NCBI GenBank assembly: GCA_964242575.1
Contig: CAXTCN010000002.1
Span: 1-64,000 of the forward strand
From: JANPPS01 sp964242575
GTDB lineage: Bacteria > Pseudomonadota > Alphaproteobacteria > Acetobacterales > Acetobacteraceae
Direction: 5' to 3'
DNA: 64,000 nucleotides
Part shown: in pieces, positions 7,478-16,792 of the stretch
Position numbering within the stretch: position 1 is the stretch's first letter
Layout: each line of letters opens with the position of its first letter
The notes under the pieces: model-generated
What the model was told of the DNA's origin: nothing
Databases searched by the model: none
What the model saw: only the letters and a program-made list of their open reading frames with translations
Made by a program: the position numbers and the translations under genes

Positions 7478-9343
7478 ATGAGCCTGCTGACCCTCGACCA
7501 CGTAACCCTGCGCATGGCCGGCCGCACCTTGCTGGACGGTGCGGAGCTGCGCGTGGACCCTGGCCGGCGCATCGGGCTGGTGGGACGGAACGGCGCCGGC
7601 AAGTCCACCTTGCTGAAAGCCATCGCCGGGGAGCTGCCGGTCGATGGCGGCGAAATTCGCCTAAGCAGTCGCGCCCGCATGGCGCAGGTGCGGCAGGAAG
7701 CACCGAGCGGCGGCGGCAGCCTGATCGACACGGTCCTCGCGGCCGATGAGGAACGCCTGGCGCTGCTGCACGAAACCGCCACCGCCGAGCCGTTGCGCCT
7801 GGCGGAGGTGCACGAGCGGCTGCGCGCCATCGCGGCCGACGCGGCGCCGGCGCGGGCCGCGACCATCCTGGCCGGCCTCGGGTTCGACGCGCCCGCCCAG
7901 GCACGCCCGGTTGACAGCTTCTCCGGCGGCTGGCGTATGCGCGTCGCCCTAGCGGCGGCGCTGTTCGCCAACCCGGACCTGCTGCTGCTGGACGAGCCCA
8001 CCAACCACCTGGACTTGGAGGCGACGCTGTGGCTGGAGGGCTGGCTCGCCCGCTTCCCCGGCGCATGCCTGATCGTGTCGCATGACCGCGGGCTGCTGGA
8101 CCGTGCGGTGCAGGCCATTGCCCACCTGGACGGCCGCAAGCTGAGCCTCACCCCCGGCGGCTATGACGAGTTCGTTCGCATCCGCACCGAGCACGCGATG
8201 CAGACCAGCCGCGCCGCCGAACGCATCGCCGCCCAGCGCGCGCACATGCAGAGCTTCGTGGACCGCTTCCGCGCCAAGGCGACCAAGGCCCGGCAGGCGC
8301 AAGCACGCATCAAGGCCCTGGAAAAACTGCCGGTCATCGACACTGTGGTGGAGGCCGCCCCCACCCGGTTCGACTTCCCCGAACCCGCCCGGCTGGCCCC
8401 GCCCATCCTGGTGCTAGACCGCGTGTCGGCGGGCTACGGCGCCACCCGGGTGCTGTCCGGTCTGTCGCTCAGCGTCGACATGGACGACCGCATCGCGCTG
8501 CTGGGCGCCAACGGCAACGGCAAGAGCACCCTCGCTAAGCTGATTGCCGGCCGGCTCGACCCGCTGTCCGGCGAAGTGCGGCGCGGGCCGAAGCTGCGGG
8601 TGGGCTACTTCGCGCAGCACCAGACGGACGAGCTGGTGCTGAATGAAACCCCGGTGGACCACATGGCCCGCGCCCTGCCGCGCGCGCTGCCGCCGCAGGT
8701 GCGCAGCCAGTTGGCGCGGTTCGGCCTGGACGCGGACCGGGCCGACACCCCAGTCGGCAGCCTATCCGGCGGTGAAAAGGCCCGGCTGCTGCTGGCGCTC
8801 GCCACCCGCGACGCACCGCAACTGCTGATTTTGGACGAGCCGACCAACCACCTGGACATTGACGCGCGGGAGGCGCTGGTGCGCGCGCTCGCGGACTTCC
8901 AGGGTGCCGTGCTGCTGATCACGCACGACCCGCACTTGGTGGAGCTGGTGGCGGACCGGCTGTGGCTGGTGGCCGACGGCACCGTGCGGCCGTACGATGG
9001 CGACATGGACGACTACCGCGCGCTTCTGGTGGAACGCGCCCGCCCTGCCGCACGCGCGGACCAAACACCGAATCGCAAGGACGAGCGGCGGGAGCGTGCC
9101 GAGGTCCGCGTGCAGCTCGCCCCGCTCCGCCGCCAGGCGCGCGACGCCGAGGCCCGCATCGCCAAGCTCGAAGCCGAGCGCGCCCGCATCGAAGCCCGGC
9201 TGGCCGACCCGGCGCTCTACTCCGGCAAGCACGCGGCCGAGGTGACGGAGTTGAAGCAACGCCTGGCTGCGCTCGGCCGCGATGTGGCGGAAGCGGAGGC
9301 GGCGTGGATGGCGGCCGAGGAAGCACTGGAGGCCGCCGGCTGA
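7478..9343 (+). CDS. ABC-F family ATPase (YheS-like)
   Basis: A 621-residue soluble protein with two ABC domains and no membrane domain. Walker A motifs are GRNGAGKST (residues ~38-46) and GANGNGKST. Signatures are SFSGGWRMRVALA and SLSGGEKARLLLA, and both LLDEPTNHLD Walker B motifs are intact. The interdomain linker contains HMQSFVDRFRAKATKARQAQ, typical of the YheS branch. A charged C-terminal coiled coil covers the last ~80 residues. ABC-F proteins act on the ribosomal E site or have antibiotic-protection roles; the exact role here is unknown. The ATG at 7478 is used rather than the open frame from 7421. It converges with rnd, with one nt between stops. Confidence 0.92.
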   Translation: MSLLTLDHVTLRMAGRTLLDGAELRVDPGRRIGLVGRNGAGKSTLLKAIAGELPVDGGEIRLSSRARMAQVRQEAPSGGGSLIDTVLAADEERLALLHETATAEPLRLAEVHERLRAIAADAAPARAATILAGLGFDAPAQARPVDSFSGGWRMRVALAAALFANPDLLLLDEPTNHLDLEATLWLEGWLARFPGACLIVSHDRGLLDRAVQAIAHLDGRKLSLTPGGYDEFVRIRTEHAMQTSRAAERIAAQRAHMQSFVDRFRAKATKARQAQARIKALEKLPVIDTVVEAAPTRFDFPEPARLAPPILVLDRVSAGYGATRVLSGLSLSVDMDDRIALLGANGNGKSTLAKLIAGRLDPLSGEVRRGPKLRVGYFAQHQTDELVLNETPVDHMARALPRALPPQVRSQLARFGLDADRADTPVGSLSGGEKARLLLALATRDAPQLLILDEPTNHLDIDAREALVRALADFQGAVLLITHDPHLVELVADRLWLVADGTVRPYDGDMDDYRALLVERARPAARADQTPNRKDERRERAEVRVQLAPLRRQARDAEARIAKLEAERARIEARLADPALYSGKHAAEVTELKQRLAALGRDVAEAEAAWMAAEEALEAAG

Positions 9344-9344
9344 G

Positions 9345-10541
9345 CTACGATGCCACGCGCACCAGCTTCACCCGCCGCCCCGTCACCCCGAGCGTAATCT
9401 CCCCGGCTTTCAGCGCCAGCGCCTCCGCCCCGAACATGTCGCGCCGCCAGCCCTGCAACGCCGGGATGTCCGGCGCGTCCTCGCTCGCCAGCCGGTCCAA
9501 ATCGTCGCTCGACGCCAGCAGCTTCGGCGCGACGTTGTTCTCCTCGCACTTCGCCGCCAGCAGCACTTTCAGCAACGACACCAAGGCGGGCGAGGCGCGC
9601 GTGCCGTCCCGCGCCCGCGGCAGGTCCGGCAACGCGCTGTCTGGCAACGCCGCCGCTTCGCGCAGCGCCGCCACCAACCCCTGGCCGCTCCGCCCCTCGG
9701 CGAACCCGCGGGTAATGCCGCGGATGCGGGACAGCGCCTCCGCGCTGTCGGGCGCGACTGCGGCGATTTCCAGCAGGCTTTCGTCCTTCAGCAGCCGTTG
9801 CCGCGGGATGTTTACCCGCTGCGCCTCCCGTTCCCGCCATGCGGCGGCGGCGCGCAGCAGCCCCAACATGCGGCGGTTGCCGGTGCGCGGGCGCAGCCGC
9901 TCCCAAATGGTGTCCGGGTCCGCGCGGTAGGTGCCCGGCAGCGCCAGCACCGCCATCTCCTCCCGCACCCACTCCAGCCGCCCGTCCCGGTCCAGCTTGT
10001 CGCGCAGCCGCTCGTACACTCCGCGCAGGTAAGTCACGTCCGCCGCCGCATACGTCACCTGCGATGCCGAGAGCGGCCGGGCGGACCAGTCGCTGAACCG
10101 GTGCGCCTTGTCGATGTGCCCCCCGGTCAGCGAGCTTACCAGGGCGTCATACCCCACCTGGTCGCCGAACCCGGCCACCATCGCCGCCACCTGGGTGTCG
10201 AACAGCGGGGCCGGCACCTGGCCGAACAGCTCCAGGAAAATCTCCACATCCTGCCGGGCCGCATGGAACACCTTGACGACGGCAGTGTCCGACAGCAGCG
10301 CGCCGAGCGGGGCCAAATCCAGGCCCGGCGCCTGCGCGTCGATCACCGCGACATCCGTAAGCCCCGCCAACTGCACCACGCACAGCTCGGGGTAGTAGGT
10401 GCGCTCCCGCATGAACTCGGTGTCAATCGTGACATACGCCTCCGTGCGCAACCGCTCGCACAGGGCGGCCAGGGTGTTGGTGTCGGTCACGAGAACGGGG
10501 TCGGCGAAGGCCGGCGTGGGGCGTGGCATCGGCCTGTGCAT
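9345..10541 (-). CDS. rnd: Ribonuclease D
   Basis: A 398-residue 3'-5' exoribonuclease acting on tRNA and stable-RNA 3' ends. DEDD-type catalytic motifs are visible: VTIDTEF (Exo I), FHAARQDVEIF (Exo II) and YAAADVTYL (Exo III). A HRDC region follows (around NIPRQRLLKDESLLEIA), then a second helical C-terminal segment. The start is ATG 10541 (MHRPMPRP) or ATG 10529, four residues later; neither has a strong ribosome-binding site. The much longer open frame to 12203 is antisense to aspS. It diverges from aspS across 69 nt. Confidence 0.93.
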   Translation of the reverse strand: MHRPMPRPTPAFADPVLVTDTNTLAALCERLRTEAYVTIDTEFMRERTYYPELCVVQLAGLTDVAVIDAQAPGLDLAPLGALLSDTAVVKVFHAARQDVEIFLELFGQVPAPLFDTQVAAMVAGFGDQVGYDALVSSLTGGHIDKAHRFSDWSARPLSASQVTYAAADVTYLRGVYERLRDKLDRDGRLEWVREEMAVLALPGTYRADPDTIWERLRPRTGNRRMLGLLRAAAAWREREAQRVNIPRQRLLKDESLLEIAAVAPDSAEALSRIRGITRGFAEGRSGQGLVAALREAAALPDSALPDLPRARDGTRASPALVSLLKVLLAAKCEENNVAPKLLASSDDLDRLASEDAPDIPALQGWRRDMFGAEALALKAGEITLGVTGRRVKLVRVAS

Positions 10542-10610
10542 ACCGGCTGCGACTTGACACCGCAAATGCCCGCGGTTTGTGTGCCCCGTTCCTCCAAGAA
10601 GGCTCCGCCC

Positions 10611-12395
10611 ATGCACGCCTACCGCACCCACACCTGCGGCGCGCTCCGCGCTGTTGACGCCGGCCAAACGGCCCGGCTTTCCGGCTGGGTGCACAGCAAG
10701 CGCGACCACGGCGGCCTGCTGTTCATCGACCTGCGCGACCACTACGGCATCACCCAATGCGTGCTGCCGGCCGGCACGCCCGCGTTCCAGGACGCCGACG
10801 CGCTGCGGGTCGAGAGCGTCGTCACCGTCACCGGCCGCGTGGTCCCGCGCAGCGCCGAGACCACCAACCCGCGCCTGGACACTGGGGAGATCGAGCTGGT
10901 GGTGGATGCGCTGGAGGTGCAGTCCGCCGCCGACGTGCTGCCGTTCCCGGTGGCCGGGCTGGAACAGTCCTCGGACGAGCTGCGCCTCAAATACCGCTTT
11001 ATCGACCTGCGCCGGGACAAGGTGCACCGCAACCTGATGCTGCGCGCCGGGGTGATCGCCAGCATCCGCAACCGTATGCTGGCGCAGGGCTTCACCGAGT
11101 TCCAAACGCCGATCCTGACCGCCAGCTCGCCGGAAGGGGCGCGCGATTTCCTGGTGCCCAGCCGCAACCATCCCGGCACGTTCTACGCGCTGCCGCAGGC
11201 GCCGCAGCAGTTCAAGCAACTGGCGATGGTCGCGGGGTTCGACCGCTATTTCCAGATCGCGCCATGTTTCCGCGACGAGGCCAGCCGCGCCGACCGCAGC
11301 CCGGGCGAGTTCTACCAGCTCGACTTCGAAATGAGCTTTGTCACGCAGGAAGACGTGTTCGCCACGCTGGAGCCGGTGATGGAGGGCGTGTTCAACGAGT
11401 TCGGCGGGGGCCGCACTGTCACGCCAGCGCCATTCCCGCGCATCCCGTATGACCAAGCATTGCTGGAGTACGGCTCCGACAAGCCAGACCTGCGCAACCC
11501 GCTGCGCATCACTGACGTGACCGAGCAGTATGCTGGGTCCGGGTTCGGCCTGTTCGCGCGCATCGTCGCGTCGGGCGGGGTGGTGCGCGCCATTCCGGCC
11601 CCGGGCGCCGGCGCACGCCCGCGCGGCTTTTTCGACAAGCTGAACGACTGGGCCAGGGCCGAGGGCGCCGGCGGCCTCGGCTACATCGTCTTCGAGCAGG
11701 ACGGCGGCCGTGGCCCCATCGCCAAGAACCTGGAAGCCGCCCGCATCGACGCCATCCGCGCCGCCTGTGGCCTGTCGGCCGGGGACGCCGTGTTCTTTGC
11801 CGCCGGGCAGCCGGACGAGGCGCCGAAGTTCGCGGGCCAAGTCCGCACCCGCATCGCGCAGGAGCTGGGCCTGGTTGAACAGGACGTGTTCCGCTTCTGC
11901 TGGATCACCGACTTCCCGATGTACGAGCGCGTGGAGGACACCGGGCAGATCGACTTCAGCCACAACCCGTTCAGCATGCCGCAGGGCGGGCTGGAGGCGC
12001 TGAACACCCAGGACCCGCTGACCATCAAGGCGTTCCAGTACGACATCGTCTGCAACGGCATCGAGCTCAGCTCCGGCGCCATCCGCAACCACCGTCCGGA
12101 CATCATGGTCCGCGCCTTCGAGATCGCCGGCTATCCGGCGTCCGAGGTGGAGGCCCGCTTCGGCGGCATGCTGAACGCCTTCCGCTACGGCGCCCCTCCG
12201 CACGGCGGCTCCGCGCCCGGCATCGACCGCATCGTCATGCTGCTGGCGGACGAGCCCAACATCCGCGAGGTCATCCTGTTCCCGCTCAACCAGCAGGGCG
12301 AGGACCTGATGATGGGGGCGCCGGCGCCGGTGGACGCAAAGCGGCTGAAGGAGCTGAGCTTAAAGCTGGACCTGCCAACGAAGGCCAAGCCGTAG
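10611..12395 (+). CDS. aspS: Aspartyl-tRNA synthetase
   Basis: A 594-residue bacterial-type class IIb synthetase. An N-terminal OB-fold anticodon domain (GWVHSKRDHGGLLFIDLRD) leads into the catalytic core. Motif 2 is FRDEASRADRSPGEFYQLD and motif 3 is APPHGGSAPGIDRI. The bacterial GAD insertion lies between. In alphaproteobacteria this enzyme is often non-discriminating (also charging tRNA-Asn), but that cannot be decided here. Chosen start ATG 10611; homologues begin MHAYRTHTCG-like. Confidence 0.97.
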   Translation: MHAYRTHTCGALRAVDAGQTARLSGWVHSKRDHGGLLFIDLRDHYGITQCVLPAGTPAFQDADALRVESVVTVTGRVVPRSAETTNPRLDTGEIELVVDALEVQSAADVLPFPVAGLEQSSDELRLKYRFIDLRRDKVHRNLMLRAGVIASIRNRMLAQGFTEFQTPILTASSPEGARDFLVPSRNHPGTFYALPQAPQQFKQLAMVAGFDRYFQIAPCFRDEASRADRSPGEFYQLDFEMSFVTQEDVFATLEPVMEGVFNEFGGGRTVTPAPFPRIPYDQALLEYGSDKPDLRNPLRITDVTEQYAGSGFGLFARIVASGGVVRAIPAPGAGARPRGFFDKLNDWARAEGAGGLGYIVFEQDGGRGPIAKNLEAARIDAIRAACGLSAGDAVFFAAGQPDEAPKFAGQVRTRIAQELGLVEQDVFRFCWITDFPMYERVEDTGQIDFSHNPFSMPQGGLEALNTQDPLTIKAFQYDIVCNGIELSSGAIRNHRPDIMVRAFEIAGYPASEVEARFGGMLNAFRYGAPPHGGSAPGIDRIVMLLADEPNIREVILFPLNQQGEDLMMGAPAPVDAKRLKELSLKLDLPTKAKP

Positions 12396-12460
12396 CGGCA
12401 GCCTGGCGCGCGGCGGCGGTTCGCATTATGTGGGGCATGGACGTTACGGAGACACCGGCC

Positions 12461-13267
12461 ATGCGCCTGCGCCACCTTGCCATTATGGCCCTGCTTCTCG
12501 CCACCCCGGCGCTTGCCTCCGAACCGGTGCCGCTCATTGCCCACCGCGCGCTGTACCGCCTGGCGATGGACACCTCCCGCGGCGAGATCACCAGCGCCAC
12601 CGGCACGATGGCTTACGAGATCACCGATGCTTGCGACAGCTGGGCCACCCGCCAGCGCCTGTCCATGACCATCACCAACCGGGATGGCCAGGACATCGAC
12701 ATGGTGTCGGACTACGCCACGCTCGAAAGCAAGGACGGCCTGTCCATGAGCTTCCGTATGCGCCAGACGACTGAGACCGCGGTCACCGAACAGGTCGAGG
12801 GCACTGCGAAGCTCGACAGCCTCGGCGGTCCTGGCACCATCAGCTACGCCGGCGCGGAGCCGCGCACGATGGACATCCCGCCGGGCACGCTGTTCCCGAT
12901 GTCCCACACCGCCGCCATTATCGCCGCCGCCGAGGCTGGCAAGAAGTTCCTCGCCGTTCCGATATTCGACGGCACCGGCGACAAGGGCACCCAGGACAGC
13001 AGCGTCGCCATTGCCACCTGGAGCCGGACCGGCAACCCTGCCGCACCATTCCCGGCGCTGAAAGAATTGGCAAACGGCCGGGTCCGCATCGCGTTCTTCG
13101 ACCGTGACAAGGACACTAGCAAGGATAAGGTGCCCGGCAGCCCGGATTATGAAGTCGGCATGAGGTACTACGCCAACGGCGTGGCCGATGACCTGCAGAT
13201 GGACTTCTCCGACTTCGTCATGCTCGGCAAGCTGGCCGAATTCGCCATCCCCGCGCCGCACTGCTGA
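12461..13267 (+). CDS. eipB: EipB family (DUF1849) periplasmic envelope-integrity protein
   Basis: A 268-residue exported protein with a signal peptide at residues 1-19 (RLRHLAIMALLLATPALA). The mature part starts PVPLIAHRALYRLAMD, the family hallmark, and continues as a beta-rich shell. Two cysteines, C58 (TDACDSW) and the C-terminal C268, correspond to the conserved disulfide of Brucella EipB, which maintains envelope integrity. The ATG 12461 gives a proper signal peptide and has GGAG upstream; ATG 12428 would only add polar residues. It is 11 nt upstream of the SDR gene, probably in one operon. Confidence 0.85.
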   Translation: MRLRHLAIMALLLATPALASEPVPLIAHRALYRLAMDTSRGEITSATGTMAYEITDACDSWATRQRLSMTITNRDGQDIDMVSDYATLESKDGLSMSFRMRQTTETAVTEQVEGTAKLDSLGGPGTISYAGAEPRTMDIPPGTLFPMSHTAAIIAAAEAGKKFLAVPIFDGTGDKGTQDSSVAIATWSRTGNPAAPFPALKELANGRVRIAFFDRDKDTSKDKVPGSPDYEVGMRYYANGVADDLQMDFSDFVMLGKLAEFAIPAPHC

Positions 13268-13278
13268 ACCTGCCCAGC

Positions 13279-14178
13279 GTGCCTTCCTCCGGCTCGCTCG
13301 CCATTGTCACCGGCGCGACCAGCGGCTTAGGGTTCGAGACCGCGTTGGGCCTGGCCCGGGCTGGGCATCACGTCCTGTTGGCTGGGCGCAACCCTGCCAA
13401 GGGCGCACCGGCGCTTGCCCGCCTGCGCTCGTTGGCGCCCGCCGCCCAGGCCGGCTTCGAGCTGCTGGACCTCGCCAGCCTCCGCTCGGTGCACGCGTTC
13501 AGCAACCGGATCGGAGCCGCCCACCCCGCTGTCGGCATCCTGGTCAACAACGCCGGCGTGATGGCGCCGCCGCGGCGCGTGGTGACCGAGGATGGGTTCG
13601 AGCTGCAGACCGCCACCAACTACCTCGGCCACTTCGCGCTCACCGCCCGCCTGTTGCCGCTGCTGCTTGAGGGCAGCGCCCGGGTGGTGAACGTCAGCAG
13701 CCTGGCCCACCGTGGCGCCGCCATCGACTTCGCCGACCTGCAAGGCGAACGCCGCTACCGCGCGTGGCGGCTCTATGGGCAAAGCAAGCTGGCGATGCTG
13801 ATGTGGGCACTTGAGCTGGACCGCCGCGCAGCGGCGGCGGGCTGGCCGCTACGGGCCGTGGCGGCGCATCCTGGCTGGGCGGTCACGGACATCATCGTGA
13901 ACGGCCCCGCTGCTGGCGCCGTTGGGTTGCGTGAACGCGTGATGCAGGCCGGCTTCCGCGTGTTCGGGCAGTCCGCCGCCGCCGGCGCCGCACCGATCCT
14001 GTTCGCCGCCCTCGATCCCGGCGCACAGCGCGGCGGCTATTACGGTCCCATCGGACCCGGTGAACTCCGCGGCGTCGTTGGGCCGGCCCGAGTCATGCCG
14101 CAGGCCAGAGGCCGTGCGGCGGCAGCCCGGCTATGGACGACGTCCGAAGCGCTGACCGGTGTCGCGTTCCCGGCCTGA
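13279..14178 (+). CDS. Short-chain dehydrogenase/reductase (retinol-dehydrogenase-like)
   Basis: A 299-residue classical SDR with a Rossmann fold. Cofactor motif TGATSGLG (~residues 11-18), an arginine in AGRNPAK suggesting NADP, structural motif NNAG, catalytic serine in VNVSSLAH, and YGQSK (Tyr-x3-Lys) are all present. The substrate is unknown; it resembles the WW-oxidoreductase/retinol dehydrogenase-like branch. It starts at GTG 13279, 11 nt after eipB, and converges with the PEP-CTERM gene. Confidence 0.85.
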   Translation: MPSSGSLAIVTGATSGLGFETALGLARAGHHVLLAGRNPAKGAPALARLRSLAPAAQAGFELLDLASLRSVHAFSNRIGAAHPAVGILVNNAGVMAPPRRVVTEDGFELQTATNYLGHFALTARLLPLLLEGSARVVNVSSLAHRGAAIDFADLQGERRYRAWRLYGQSKLAMLMWALELDRRAAAAGWPLRAVAAHPGWAVTDIIVNGPAAGAVGLRERVMQAGFRVFGQSAAAGAAPILFAALDPGAQRGGYYGPIGPGELRGVVGPARVMPQARGRAAAARLWTTSEALTGVAFPA

Positions 14179-14182
14179 CCCG

Positions 14183-14962
14183 CTACCGCCGGGTCCGGAT
14201 GACGCCAAGCCCGAGCAGCCCTAACCCAAGCAGCGCCAAAGACGCTGGCTCCGGCACTGCCTGGACGGAAACGAAGGCCGCTGTGGAGCTTGTTCCCCCG
14301 GCAATCCGCAGGGTCGTGGGCGAGGTGAAGAAGTACTCGCCCGGCGGATGCAGGAAATCGATCTCGAACTGGCCGGCCGCACCCTGGACGAACCGGGTGT
14401 CAACCATGTCAATCGTGGTCGACGCACTGCCCACGATGGTAAGCCCGGCTGGCCCTGGAGTGAACTCAAGCTGCCCGGCGATCAACGAGCCGCGCCCAAG
14501 CGTCACGAAACTAGACACCGGCCCACTCACGAACGAGTTGCCGTCGGCGGCGAAGTCGAACGTGGCCAAGCCGTTGTAGCCAACGATCTCGTAGCTGAGC
14601 TGCTGGAACGTGGCGGTGAGCGGAACACCCTCCGGCGAGAAACTTTGGGTGCCGGTCCCGTTGTAGCGCACGAACGCGCCCCATCCCGTGCCGTCCGGCG
14701 CCAGGTACTCGGGCGACGAGACCGCCTGCCCGTTCAGCGAAAAGCCAATAACCGGCAACAGGCCCGTGTCCACAAAGCTCGTGCCGCCGTTCACGAAGCT
14801 GATCTGCGAGAAGTCGCTCAGCACGAGCGTATCGGAAGTGATTGGGCTGCCGTTTAGGTTTACCGCGGCCGGGTTCCAAGTGAACGGCTCTGCAACGGCG
14901 AAATTGGCCGCACCAAGCCAGATTGCGAAGGCGAAACCAGCGCCGGGCCAACGGATCGTCAT
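14183..14962 (-). CDS. PEP-CTERM sorting-domain exported protein
   Basis: A 259-residue exported protein. The signal peptide ends near FAVA|EPF. The central beta-rich domain has no named family that I recognise. The C-terminus VPEPASLALLGLGLLGLGV plus IRTRR is a textbook PEP-CTERM signal (PEP motif, hydrophobic helix, basic tail), which directs exosortase/archaeosortase-type processing in bacteria making exopolysaccharide. No exosortase gene lies in this window. The gene has no operon partner on its strand. Confidence 0.85.
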   Translation of the reverse strand: MTIRWPGAGFAFAIWLGAANFAVAEPFTWNPAAVNLNGSPITSDTLVLSDFSQISFVNGGTSFVDTGLLPVIGFSLNGQAVSSPEYLAPDGTGWGAFVRYNGTGTQSFSPEGVPLTATFQQLSYEIVGYNGLATFDFAADGNSFVSGPVSSFVTLGRGSLIAGQLEFTPGPAGLTIVGSASTTIDMVDTRFVQGAAGQFEIDFLHPPGEYFFTSPTTLRIAGGTSSTAAFVSVQAVPEPASLALLGLGLLGLGVIRTRR

Positions 14963-15128
14963 GAATTATCCCGCATTATTAACTTCTGGTAACGTTGATG
15001 CTAAGTTGCGGTAAACAAGGCCCGTTCGTTGCTGGCGGCCTGACAAAATTTCGCTGCGGCCCTCGTTCAACACCCATGGGCCTGTTATCGGACCGGCTGC
15101 GCACCGCTCCGCCGTTGGCAACGACTGT
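14963..15128. other. Intergenic region upstream of the PEP-CTERM gene
   Basis: 166 nt between the PEP-CTERM start and the ROK kinase stop, both on the minus strand. It is more AT-rich at its left end (ATTATCCCGCATTATTAAC) and must hold the PEP-CTERM promoter. I see no convincing terminator or ORF in it. Confidence 0.4.
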
Positions 15129-16010
15129 TCAGGCCGGCCACAGCCACGCCGCGCCCCGCACGCCGCTGCTGTCGCCGTGCCGCGCCTGCACCACGGGCGT
15201 CGTTGCCACGTCGCTGAACACATAACGCGGCAGCAGCAGCGGCACTTGCTCATACAGGTGCGCCATGTTGGACAGTCCGCCCCCCAGCACGATCACGTTC
15301 GGGTCCAGCAGGTTCATCACCACTGCAAGCCCGCGCGCCAACCGGTCCGCATGCCGTTCCAGCGCCGCCGTGGCCGTGGCATCGCCCGCCGCCGCCAGGC
15401 CCGGCAACGCGCTCGCCTCGATCCCGCCCGCGTCCGCCGCCAACGCCGGCCCGGACAAATACAGCTCCAGGCATCCCACCTGCCCGCACCAGCATTGCGG
15501 CTGCGGATACTCAGGGCCACGCGGCCAGGGCAAGGGAGTGTGCCCCCACTCCCCGGCAATGCGGTTCCGCCCACTCAGCACCCGGCCATCCACGATGACG
15601 CCGCCGCCGCAGCCGGTGCCGATGATCACGCCGAACACGCAGCCCTGGCCGGCCCCGGCACCGTCGGCGGCCTCGCTGAGCGCAAACAGGTTGGCGTCGT
15701 TCTCCACCCTGACCTCGCGGCCCAGCAGGCGCATCAGGTCCTGGTCGAGCGCATGGCCGATTAAAACCTGCGAGTTTGCGTTCTTCACCAACCCGGACGT
15801 TGTGCTGATGACGCCGGGGATGCCGACGCCGACGGTGCCGCGGGTTCCAAGCGCTGCCTCCGCATCCTGCACCAGCCGCACGACCGCGCCCACGATGGCG
15901 TCATAGCTGCACGGGGTCGGTGCCCGGCGCCGATATACGATGTCGCTGCCGTCCAGCACCGCGACCTCGATTTTGGTGCCGCCCAGGTCCACGCCGATTC
16001 GATGCCCCAT
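15129..16010 (-). CDS. ROK family sugar kinase (fructokinase/Mak-like)
   Basis: A 293-residue ROK-family kinase that phosphorylates a hexose with ATP. The N-terminal phosphate motif is GVDLGGTKIE (~5-14). The ROK signature around GTGCGGGVIVDG is followed by EWGHTPLPW and the zinc motif CWCGQVGCLE (CxCx4C plus the upstream His). The EWGHxPLPW sequence resembles E. coli Mak (manno/fructokinase) more than NagK, but specificity is uncertain. ATG 16010 gives MGHRIGVDLGG; the open frame to 16394 is antisense noise in the SRAP gene region. It lies 16 nt after the SRAP gene. Confidence 0.85.
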   Translation of the reverse strand: MGHRIGVDLGGTKIEVAVLDGSDIVYRRRAPTPCSYDAIVGAVVRLVQDAEAALGTRGTVGVGIPGVISTTSGLVKNANSQVLIGHALDQDLMRLLGREVRVENDANLFALSEAADGAGAGQGCVFGVIIGTGCGGGVIVDGRVLSGRNRIAGEWGHTPLPWPRGPEYPQPQCWCGQVGCLELYLSGPALAADAGGIEASALPGLAAAGDATATAALERHADRLARGLAVVMNLLDPNVIVLGGGLSNMAHLYEQVPLLLPRYVFSDVATTPVVQARHGDSSGVRGAAWLWPA

Positions 16011-16026
16011 GCATCGTGAATAGCGC

Positions 16027-16710
16027 CTACGCCGGCACGCCCTCAAGCGCCACCGGCTCCGCCAACTCCGGCCCGTCGTTGCGCACGCTGTTGACCCGGG
16101 TGGACACCGGCCAGGTCCGTAGCCCAGCCAGGGACGGCCGCAGCAGCGCCGCCGGGTCGCCGTCCGCCTCACCCAGCCACGCAGGCCAGTCCGCTGGCTC
16201 CAGCACCACCGGCATCCGTTCATGCAGATGCCCCAGCGCGTCCACCGCCGTGGTGGTGATGACGGCGAAGCTGCGCACCACCGTGTCGTCCGGCCCGCGC
16301 CATCCCTCCCACAATCCGGCCAGCGCCATGATCTGGCCGTCCGCCCGCGCCACCGCCCACGGCTGTTTGCCCGACGCCAGCGCCTGCCACTCATAGAACC
16401 CGTCGATGGGCACGATGCAGCGCCGGCGCACGAAGGCGTCCCGGAACATCGGCGCTGTCGCCACCGTCTCGGCGCGGGCGTTGATCGGCTGCCGGGTCTT
16501 TTTGGGGTCGCCCCGCACCCAGGATGGAATCAGGCCCCAGCGCAGCAGGTCCAGGTGCCGCGCCCCGGTGCCGGGATGCAGCCGCACCACCGGCGCATCC
16601 TGGGTCGGCGCCATGTTCCAGGTCGGCGCCCAGTTCGGCGTGTCGTTCATAGTTTCGAAGATGCGCTGCATCTCGTTGGGAACTGTCGTGGCGATGTAGC
16701 GTCCGCACAT
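16027..16710 (-). CDS. SRAP-domain abasic-site DNA-protein crosslink protein (YedK-like)
   Basis: A 227-residue YedK/HMCES-like protein. It covalently traps abasic sites in single-stranded DNA through its N-terminal cysteine. The start must be ATG 16710 (MCGRY), because Cys2 must become N-terminal after Met removal; an upstream in-frame start at 16719 would bury it. Other active-site elements visible are NARAET, the Glu in YEWQ, and His in HERMPV. It diverges from potF across 82 nt. Confidence 0.93.
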   Translation of the reverse strand: MCGRYIATTVPNEMQRIFETMNDTPNWAPTWNMAPTQDAPVVRLHPGTGARHLDLLRWGLIPSWVRGDPKKTRQPINARAETVATAPMFRDAFVRRRCIVPIDGFYEWQALASGKQPWAVARADGQIMALAGLWEGWRGPDDTVVRSFAVITTTAVDALGHLHERMPVVLEPADWPAWLGEADGDPAALLRPSLAGLRTWPVSTRVNSVRNDGPELAEPVALEGVPA

Positions 16711-16792
16711 GCGCAGCACCTTGGCGCCCGCGCGCCATCTTTCAATCAGGCACTGCGATGGTTAGGTTCCGTCAAGCCCTTGGAGAGCCCGG

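Noticed and set aside
10542..12203. Minus-strand open frame upstream of rnd
   Set aside because: It is antisense to aspS and has no recognisable domain; high GC leaves long open shadow frames.
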